Shown here: in pieces, positions 1 through 5,922 of the stretch | Position numbering within the stretch: the first letter of the stretch is position 1 | Layout: every line of letters starts with the position of its first letter | The notes under the pieces: model-generated | Database searches by the model: none | Told to the model about the DNA's origin: nothing | What the model saw: only the letters and a program-made list of their open reading frames with translations | Source of the DNA: Pavlovales sp. CCMP2436 | Taxonomy: Eukaryota; Haptophyta; Pavlovophyceae; Pavlovales | DNA length: 12,678 bases | Assembly: GCA_026770615.1 (NCBI GenBank) | Contig: MU631420.1 | Location: 205,492-218,169, forward strand | Reading direction: 5' to 3' | Position numbers and translations under genes: made by a program

Positions 1-148
1 AAAAAAAAAAAAAAAAAAAAAAAAAGTAATCATTTTAAAACACCATTTTTTTATGAACGGTTTTATGGACCCATAAAACCGTCAGCATGGCGGTGGGACT
101 AAAAGCTTCACTGTACAGGCGGCGGCGGCTCGCAGCAGCCTTGCAGAC
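1..148. other. Left-edge poly-A and 5' leader of the glycosyltransferase gene
   Basis: The window opens with 25 consecutive A, followed by a short AT-rich stretch and then G+C-rich leader sequence. The poly-A may be a genomic homopolymer, the end of a neighbouring retroinserted sequence, or the edge of an assembly; the window cannot tell these apart. An in-frame stop at 74-76 separates the poly-A side from the coding frame that starts at 149. An out-of-frame ATG at 87 opens a 198-codon frame overlapping the gene; I read it as a shadow of the G+C-rich codons, not a gene. Confidence 0.6.
57..82. repeat. Perfect 12-bp inverted repeat with 2-nt spacer
   Basis: ACGGTTTTATGG (57-68) and CCATAAAACCGT (71-82) are exact reverse complements separated by two bases. 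It lies 67 bp before the glycosyltransferase ATG, so if transcribed it would form a leader hairpin; as DNA it could be a dimeric protein-binding site or a transposon footprint. It has no resemblance to the MITE termini elsewhere in the window. Function unknown. Confidence 0.8.
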
Positions 149-1351
149 ATGGTCTCGGGGGACGGGCGTCAGCTGCGCGGGCGCGAATCGAGGTCTCGCG
201 TGGGGCCGCGCTCGCCGGTGCGGCTCCTGGTGCTGGCGGCCGCCTGGCTCGCCTCCGGCTGCGCGGGGACCATCATCTACAACAGCTCGCCCAACCCAAC
301 CACGCCCAGCGTGGTGGTCCTCACGCACTACGACAAGACAGACTACGAGGAGAAGTGCGCGCCTCTGCTCTACTCGCTGCAGCTGCAGCGCGTCAACTAC
401 ATCGTCGGCTACCTCAACGAGAGCGCCTTCCCTGGCCGGGAGCGGCGGCACGCGGAATGCGCGAAGTCGGACCGCTGCGTGGAGCGCGAGGAGGGGCACG
501 TCTTCAACAACCAGAACAAGTTCGTCTGGGCCTACGAGGTTGTCACGCAGCTCGCCGCCATCCACCCGGACTCGCTCGTCATCTTCGCCGACTGCACCGA
601 CGTCTACCTCATGTGCTCTGCGGACGAGCTCGAGCGCAAGTTCGAGTCGTTTGGCGCCGAGATCGTGCACGGCGCGGAGCTGAAGATGTGGCCCTTCGAC
701 CGACTGCACCGGATGATTAGCACCCATAGACTCCCCGACCCGTACCCGGAGGCACCCACGCCCATCCGCTACGGCAACACCGGGCAGTACGCGGGGCGCG
801 CGCGCCAGGTGCGCGCCTACTTCGAGCGGCAACGGCTGGCGTGGGAGGACGGCACGCCCTGGAGCTGGTGCTGTCCCACCGGGGTGCGCTTCATGTACCC
901 CAAGCACCACCCCAACGGTCCGGCGCTGCCTGCGCGCGAGATGGAGGAGACGGACTGCTTCAACGACCAGCGCTGCATCCACACCTACGTGGCCGCTGGC
1001 TTCCACAACGACGGGCTGGGGCCGCGCATGGTCTTCGACAGCATGTCGGACATGTTCCTCAACGCGAACCGGCTGCTGCACCGCATCTCGACGCATGGCG
1101 CGCGCGTGAGCTTCAACCTGAGCCAGGCGGCCGAGGCGCTGCGCAAAAAGCGCGCGCGCAGGGCGCAGGTGTGGAGAGCACCCAAGGAGGCCTCTCTCCC
1201 GTGCTGGCTCCACTGCTCGGGCTCCTCCAAGAAGTACTTCGAGCCGCTGACGCGCGTGCTCATGGCAGCTTCCCGGCCCGGGGCCGTAGTCCGCTCCTAC
1301 AGCGCGATCGATTTTGGCGACCTCATCGCCCACCCCAATGCACCATTCTGA
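149..1351 (+). CDS. PLOD/procollagen-type glycosyltransferase, type II membrane protein
   Basis: A single-exon frame of 400 residues; ATG 149 is the first start after an in-frame stop at 74-76. A basic N-terminus is followed by a hydrophobic stretch at about residues 24-43 (signal anchor or signal peptide), so the enzyme should face the ER/Golgi lumen; N45-S-S and N90-E-S are possible N-glycosylation sites. The rest follows the glycosyltransferase domain of procollagen lysyl hydroxylase/procollagen glycosyltransferases in order: a VVVLTHYD start, a hydrophobic strand ending in DCTD (148-151) as the DxD-like metal/UDP-sugar site, then AELKMWPF where the family has an AE..WP block, YGNTGQYAG for the usual NSGG.xG block, CFNDQRC for the DDQ block, and WLHCSG (353-358) for the terminal HxNG block. 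The last differs from the family, with Ser for Asn. The likely role is sugar transfer to a secreted protein, perhaps hydroxylysine in collagen-like repeats; the acceptor is not visible. No hydroxylase domain follows. Confidence 0.8.
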   Translation: MVSGDGRQLRGRESRSRVGPRSPVRLLVLAAAWLASGCAGTIIYNSSPNPTTPSVVVLTHYDKTDYEEKCAPLLYSLQLQRVNYIVGYLNESAFPGRERRHAECAKSDRCVEREEGHVFNNQNKFVWAYEVVTQLAAIHPDSLVIFADCTDVYLMCSADELERKFESFGAEIVHGAELKMWPFDRLHRMISTHRLPDPYPEAPTPIRYGNTGQYAGRARQVRAYFERQRLAWEDGTPWSWCCPTGVRFMYPKHHPNGPALPAREMEETDCFNDQRCIHTYVAAGFHNDGLGPRMVFDSMSDMFLNANRLLHRISTHGARVSFNLSQAAEALRKKRARRAQVWRAPKEASLPCWLHCSGSSKKYFEPLTRVLMAASRPGAVVRSYSAIDFGDLIAHPNAPF

Positions 1352-1496
1352 GCACTGAGCGGGCGCGCAGCCTGCGCAGCCCGCTGACGGCTCGTACGGA
1401 AGAGGCCCTAGCTTAAGCCCGGCTTTCTAAGATATTAGTTATTAAGGTACTACGCTCAAACGACCTTGCAAAGTTGAATGCAAAAAGAAGCTACGG

Positions 1497-1924
1497 ATAC
1501 GGGTCGAAATCCGAATTAGTGGCGCGATTCCGCACTGGGGAGGGGGAAAAGCTGTGGCCGGGTCGAAGAAGTAGAGATCGTTCGCCCCTGCACGCTAAGT
1601 GTCGATAGCTGTTGTCGAATAGAGCCCTCCTCGACGGTGGGAGCCCACCTCGTGTGCCTCTCGTGTGCCTCTGGGGTCGACAACATACTAAAGGTAACTA
1701 ACATTTCCGATTCTCAGCGTTCGGAAGGGAAAAGAAAGGCATGGTTCCCGAAGTGGTGCACAAAAGTTAGTCGCAGATTCGTGAATGAGGCGGCGCTCCA
1801 TGCACGAATCTGCAACTAAATTTTGTGCACCACCTCCGGTTCGTGAGTTGCTCCGGAGGATTTTCACCGGATTTTTTCGCGATTTCCCCCCGGACTGGCC
1901 ACTAATTCAGATTTCGACCCATAC
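1497..1924. mobile_element. MITE copy 1 (non-autonomous DNA transposon) with 4-bp target duplication
   Basis: The element proper is 1501-1920 (420 bp). It begins GGGTCGAAATCCGAATTAG and ends with the reverse complement of nearly the same sequence: 23-bp terminal inverted repeats with one mismatch. It is flanked by ATAC on both sides (1497-1500 and 1921-1924), a 4-bp target-site duplication. A second copy lies at 8765-9186 in the same orientation. No transposase is encoded; short frames inside are not kept between the copies. It starts 149 bp after the glycosyltransferase stop, so probably in or near its 3' UTR. A 4-bp duplication fits several eukaryotic superfamilies (for example Chapaev-, Sola- or Ginger-like) and does not settle the family. 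Confidence 0.88.
1753..1833. repeat. Internal hairpin of MITE copy 1
   Basis: The left arm (1753-1787) and right arm (1799-1833) are 35-base reverse complements with three mismatches, around an 11-base loop (1788-1798). The arms begin and end with GTGGTGCAC/GTGCACCAC. As RNA or single-stranded DNA this would be a long stable stem. The matching position in copy 2 (9019-9099) has a different stem sequence that still pairs. Confidence 0.85.
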
Positions 1925-2369
1925 CTATTCAAATTATTATGCTGCTGAAAACTTCTATAATATAGTTAGTTATCGTTATTTACATTTTAATGGTTGTTAA
2001 GAATTTCAAATGATACATAATAATATAAATAGTTAGCTGGACGATAGTTACAAGTAACTGCTAACTAGTTTCTCAAAGGTCGCACTTTTAGTGATTCTAA
2101 TACTGACTGAATGAGTGGCTAAGTAGTGAGTTAGTAAATGTCAGAATGATGATGAAGAATGAGCAAAATCACTTAATTTGGAATTAGTTTATGTAACTAT
2201 GTTGTTACAGTATGTTATGATGCCCCTTCTACCGCCGGAAGCGCAGTCTCTGCGCCCAGGAGGTCCCGGCCGGGTGTCAGACTGTCAGACCGTCATTCTG
2301 TTCGCGTGAATTAAAAAGCCAACGGCATCGCTATCGCAATTAACTTCAATTAAAATTTAATTTTCAGAA
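1925..2369. other. AT-rich intergenic DNA, no gene seen
   Basis: This stretch is much more AT-rich than the flanking genes and contains only short broken frames. It has small dyads such as AGTTACAAGTAACT near 2047-2060 and repeated GTTAGT/AGTTAG words. A G+C-rich island at about 2220-2310 resembles decayed coding sequence but gives no frame I can assign. The end of the stretch (about 2340-2367) is AT/pyrimidine-rich and closes with TTTTCAG, which looks like an intron acceptor just before the F-box fragment. Confidence 0.6.
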
Positions 2370-2540
2370 ATGGCGACGCCCAGACGGATGGTGCGTAGCA
2401 AGCAGGCCGACTTCAGGCCCTTCGACCTGCTCGACGACGGCCTCGTCCTCTCGATCTTCCGCTGCCTCCCCGACCCCGAGTCTGTTGCTGAACTCAATCT
2501 TGATCACACCATCAACAGACAAATTGTCATATTGGACTAA
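2370..2540 (+). pseudogene. F-box-like gene fragment (start of an F-box protein)
   Basis: ATG 2370 opens a 56-residue frame ending in TAA at 2538-2540. Residues 18-42 read FDLLDDGLVLSIFRCLPDPE and onward, matching the first half of an F-box (LPDELLLxIFxxLPDPxDL type), the Skp1-binding motif of SCF ubiquitin ligases. After the VAEL block the G+C-rich coding look stops abruptly at about 2500 and the tail (NLDHTINRQIVILD) looks like AT-rich noncoding DNA read through. So this is either a truncated copy or a first exon whose donor I cannot place. The TTTTCAG just before the ATG could also make it an internal exon. A G+C-richer patch at 2721-2786 could hold a following piece but does not join cleanly in phase. 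Confidence 0.5.
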
Positions 2541-2860
2541 TGAAGTATTATAATAGTAATAATTAATGGATATTGTCATTATTCAACATAATATTGAGAA
2601 AATAGAAAGTTGACTCAGTTAAGAGGAGGATTATTCATATTGAGTCGCCCTGTTCGGCCGGCTAGAGACCTCTTGTTGGGAATTTAGTTGGGAATCGTAA
2701 TCGGAGGAAGGAGATAACAGCCGCCCTAGTGAAAAAATGGGGCAGGCTCGTCGAGCTGTGCGCAGCGCACGTCATTCTAAGTTGATATTGAATTTAACCA
2801 TTTAGAACTCTTTCAGATTATTCAGACTACGACTACAATCGGCAGGGCCGCGCCCCGTTC
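2541..2860. other. Intergenic region downstream of the GluRS stop
   Basis: AT-rich DNA between the F-box fragment and the end of the minus-strand GluRS gene. The patch 2726-2784 can be read on the plus strand as LVKKWGRLVELCAAHVILS and then stops; this vaguely resembles the W-containing second half of an F-box (R/K-W-R-x-L) and follows an AG at 2719-2720. No consistent donor links it to 2370-2540. The 3' UTR of GluRS should also lie here. I see no other gene. Confidence 0.45.
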
Positions 2861-4770
2861 TTAGGCAGACGCAGGTAGCTTGACCGCCTTGAGCTGCGCC
2901 ATGCGTTCGGCCATTGTCACAACTTTGGACGCGCGCCCATCGGCGAGCAGGACTAGCTGCACGGTGGCGCCGACGTCGGGCCCCGCCAGCGAGCCGGTGA
3001 GCGCTAGCCGGATCGGCATGAAGAGCTTCTTCCCCTTGCGGCCGGTCGCGTCGCCGATGACCTTGGTCCACGCCTTCCACGCGCCCGCAAAGTCCTCCTC
3101 CACCCCCGTCGGCATCTGGCCCGCCTCGTAGGACGCAGTGACCGCAGCGGCCACCTCGCCGAAGCCGTCACTCACGACCGCGCTCGCGTCGGCGCTCACG
3201 ACTGTGCTGGCCAGCTCGTAGCTCAGCACCTGCTCGACGACCTCTGTTGGGGGAGAGAGGGGGAGGGGGGGGGGGTTGGTGAATGCGGGCTCTCGGCGCG
3301 GCAGGGGGGTGCAGGGGGCGGCGGGCGGCGGGCGCGTACGGGCAATGTCGTTGACCACCTCCACGCGCTCGGCGGCGAGCTCGGCCACCTGCAAGAAAAA
3401 GGCCCTCGCGGCGGCGCTACCGTCGTCGACGACCAGGCTCTCCTGCACTAGGTAACCGCGCAGCAGCGCAGCCAGCTCGGGCCGCGGCATGATGCGTATG
3501 TGCTGGGCGTTCACCCAGCGGAGCTTCGTCATGTCGAACACAGCGGGCGACTTGGTGATGCGCTCGAGCGAGAAAAGGTCCACCAGCTCCTCCACCGTGA
3601 AGATCTCCTTGTCCGTCCCGTCGTTCCAGCCGAGCGTGGTCAGGTAGTTGATCATGCCGACTGGCAAGAAGCCCTCGCGCCGGAACTGGTCAACAGACGT
3701 GGCGCCGTGCCGCTTGGAGAGCTTCGAGCGGTCCTCGCCGAGCACGAGCGACAGGTGTGCGTACCGCGGCAGGGCGTAGCCAAGCGCCTGCAGAATCAGC
3801 CCCTGCCTCACCGTGTTGGTCAGGTGCTCCTCGGCGCGCACCACAGTGGTGACGCCCATCAGCGCGTCGTCGACTGCCACGCAGAAGTTGTACACGGGCA
3901 CACCTGTCGAGCGGAGCAGGATGAAGTCGCCCACTGTCGCGCCCACGTCCCAGCCCACCCTGCCGCGCACCACGTCGTCGATCTCAAAAAAGGTGGCCGG
4001 CGGCACCTGCGCGGCGGGGAGTGCGTTTGTTGGGGCGTGAGCGTTTGTCGGGGCGTGAGCGCTAAGGCGAGGGGGAATTTGAGCGTTCATGGCGGAAGCG
4101 GGCGGGCGGCGCGCACCTTGAAGCGCACTGTGTACGTCTCGCCCGCGGCGATCTTCGAGGCAACGAGCACGGGGTCCGCACCGCGCCATGTTCCATCGTA
4201 CTTGGGGTCCTCGCCCTTGGCCTCCGCCAATTGCCGCTTCGCCTCGAGCTCCTCCTCCGTGCAGAAGCAGGGGTAGGCCGCGCCGCTCGCGATCAGCTGG
4301 GTCGCGAGCTTGGTGTACAGCTCGCCGCGCTCGGACTGACGGTACGGCCCGCACTCGCCGCCCGCATGCGGCCCCTCGTCCGCGTCGAGCCCAAGCCACT
4401 TGAGGTCGGCAAGCATGGAGTCCTCCGACGCGCGCGTGCTCCGCGCCGTGTCCGTGTCCTCAACGCGGACGATGAACTTGCCGTCCTGCTGGCGCGCAAG
4501 CAGCCAGTTAAACAGCGCGGTCCGAGCACCACCCACGTGCAGCGTGCCCGTCGGTGACGGTGCGAAACGCACGCGCGGGCCGCCGTCGGACACGGGCCCG
4601 GCGGCGACCAGCGCCGCCGCTTGCCGCGGCGAGAGCGCCAGCCGGCGCGCGGGCAGCGCGGCGGTGAGGGCAGAGCGCAACGGCGCCGACGACACGACGG
4701 CCGCGCGGCGTAGCATTGGCCCCGTGCTCGCGCTCGCGCCCGAGGCGAAGAGGGCGACGCAGAGCAGCAT
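2861..4770 (-). CDS. Organellar (plastid-type) glutamyl-tRNA synthetase, three exons
   Basis: Reads on the minus strand as exons 4770-4117, 4006-3340 and 3243-2861, joined in phases 0 and 1, giving 567 residues ending in TAA. It is a bacterial/plastid-type class I synthetase that charges tRNA with glutamate; in plastids this feeds translation, Glu-tRNA(Gln) amidation and tetrapyrrole synthesis. Landmarks: [13 protein letters not shown] at 69-81 (HIGH-type ATP site), RVEDTD, the CFC block, KVPP at the first exon join, [22 protein letters not shown], and KLSKR at 313-317 (KMSKS-type loop). The C-terminus ([27 protein letters not shown]) matches plant plastid/mitochondrial GluRS, including the anticodon-binding region. 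Residues 1-15 form a signal-peptide-like stretch ([15 protein letters not shown]), followed by an Arg/Ala/Ser-rich transit-like region to about 60, which suggests a complex plastid. Met19 (4716-4714) could start a shorter, mitochondrion-type leader. The gene is divergent from the NYN gene. Confidence 0.95.
3244..3339 (-). other. GluRS intron 2 (96 bp, in-frame and stop-free)
   Basis: On the minus strand the donor is GCCC|GTACGC and the acceptor CCCCCAACAG|AGG, phase 1, giving [18 protein letters not shown] across the join, which suits the family. The intron is C-rich (G-rich on the plus strand, 3249-3275, with potential quadruplex runs). It is a multiple of three and has no in-frame stop, so a transcript that kept it would encode about 32 extra Pro-rich residues rather than a truncation. 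Confidence 0.8.
4007..4116 (-). other. GluRS intron 1 (110 bp), with an 18-bp tandem duplication
   Basis: On the minus strand the exon ends TTCAAG, the intron begins GTGCGC and ends CCGCGCAG, and the next exon begins GTGCCGCCG. Removing it restores the family-typical RFKVPP sequence in phase 0. On the plus strand, 4023-4040 and 4041-4058 are two copies of an 18-bp unit (gcgtttgtYggggcgtga) with one difference, so a third of the intron is a recent tandem duplication. Its 110-bp length means retention would shift the frame. Confidence 0.88.
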
Positions 4771-5847
4771 TCCACACGCACGCGGCGCTCCGCTCGCTCT
4801 TCGTCGACGATTGCACGGGCCGCAGTGTCATTGGGTGTGCTACATACGGAAGACCCGCGCACGATGCGGGCATCACTGTATAGCTACTTCTGGCCTGGGG
4901 CCGAGGCCGCTGCTGTGATAACCCAAGGCCAGGTGGAGCACATCTTGGACAGTCGGACCAGGTGATAAGCCCGAGGTGGGGCTATAACTAGTTTAATATA
5001 TATACATATATATATATTTATTTATTTAAAACATTTAAAATTGGACGTTTTTCTCCGCCTGCGGCGCATGATGTTGGACGTAACCCCCAACCCCCCCCCC
5101 CCTCACCTCCCCTACATTATGCTTTTTAAAAAATAACGTGGAACGTATTTCCCCTCCAGAAGGACAAGGGGGGGGATTACAAAATGACGGCGTATTAGGG
5201 AGGCCGAAGATATGCAATTTTTTAAAAGCACACTATAACTGGCTTAGTACAAACACCCCGGGCGTGATAGTCGCACCTAGCGGTGATACCATAGGTGGGG
5301 CGCACCCGGGGCAGAAAAAGTCGGTGATGCCCGGCGAGTGAGGCCTACCCCAACCGTGCGTGGGCTTCCGTACATAGCACATCAGTGTTAGGCGTTTCCA
5401 AAATCCAACAGCCCTGCTTTGTCAAACAGACAAACAAACGTTTGCCAAACGGTTTGCAGGCAAACAAACAAACGGCAAGGGATAACCAAGGGCAAGAACA
5501 CGTCCTGGCTCCGCAGCTGCACTATGGGTGTCACAGCCTGAATTTTAAATCCACCTTTTTTTTCAAGAGTGGCTGCGCCAATGGGGGCTACGCTGCAAGC
5601 AGCTACTACTGTATGTATGCCTCACAAAATTTCAGTATGAGTGTACCTCTCTGATCTGACAAGTCAACATTCTTAGCCCACCGGCACCGACGCAGGCTCC
5701 AACGCACGCATTACGCCGCACTATGTAAATTTCAGGATGTATAACTGGGACTGTGAACAGACCAGGGTCCGCCCAGAGTCTACAGCGTGTCCAAAGAGCG
5801 GCAAGGCCCTCGACGACGTGAGCAACACCCGCAAAAAGGTGGTTTAA
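4771..5847. promoter_or_regulatory. Divergent intergenic region between GluRS and the NYN-SAP gene
   Basis: About 1.1 kb separates the two divergent start codons, so both promoters and 5' leaders should lie here. Visible composition features are a TA-rich tract at about 4994-5040, a C-rich tract at 5084-5112 with a 12-C run (potential G-quadruplex on the minus strand), a G run near 5167-5175, and a CAAAC-rich cluster at about 5421-5475. Frames here are short and lack coding character. No TATA or initiator element can be assigned with confidence, and I see no gene. Confidence 0.6.
5421..5475. repeat. CAAAC/GTTTG-rich cluster in the divergent promoter region
   Basis: The word CAAAC or its complement GTTTG recurs many times within about 55 bp, including CAAACAAACG (5431-5440), CGTTTGCCAAACGG and CAAACAAACAAACGG (5461-5474). 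It contains a small palindrome, CAAACGTTTG. It could be a cluster of protein-binding sites or a decayed tetranucleotide repeat; no factor can be named from the sequence. Confidence 0.5.
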
Positions 5848-5922
5848 ATGTCCGCGGCGACGCAATGGCGACGCTCTTTAGACGATCCACCACACAGACG
5901 GCAGAACGGAGGCGGTGGCTAA
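5848..5922 (+). other. Short upstream ORF overlapping the NYN-SAP start
   Basis: ATG 5848 opens a 24-codon frame ending with TAA at 5920-5922, out of frame with and overlapping the main ATG at 5865. Its start context (TTAAATGT) is weaker than that of the main start (GCAATGG). If transcribed, it would compete with the main start. It may be a chance frame. Confidence 0.35.

Noticed and set aside
35..1333. 432-codon minus-strand frame opposite the glycosyltransferase
   Set aside because: The plus-strand frame has family motifs in order; the antisense frame is Arg/Ala/Val-rich with no recognisable motif, as expected opposite G+C-rich codons.
1501..1513. GGGTCGAAATCC in the MITE end as a pol III B-box/tRNA-derived SINE signal
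   Set aside because: It is part of a terminal inverted repeat present at both ends, with target duplications and no A-box, cloverleaf or poly-A tail, so a DNA transposon explains it better.
1516..1819. Short frames inside the MITEs (also 8749-9112)
   Set aside because: Similar peptides appear at the start, but frameshifts separate the two copies and no transposase motif is present; they look noncoding.
2861..4399. Single 512-codon frame for GluRS without intron 1
   Set aside because: Its N-terminal part lacks the ATP-binding HIGH-type region, which lies in another frame; splicing out 4007-4116 restores family sequence on both sides.
5787..5864. N-terminal extension of the NYN-SAP frame
   Set aside because: It would begin at GTG, not ATG, and places 26 basic residues before the signal-peptide-like stretch; ATG 5865 is in better context.
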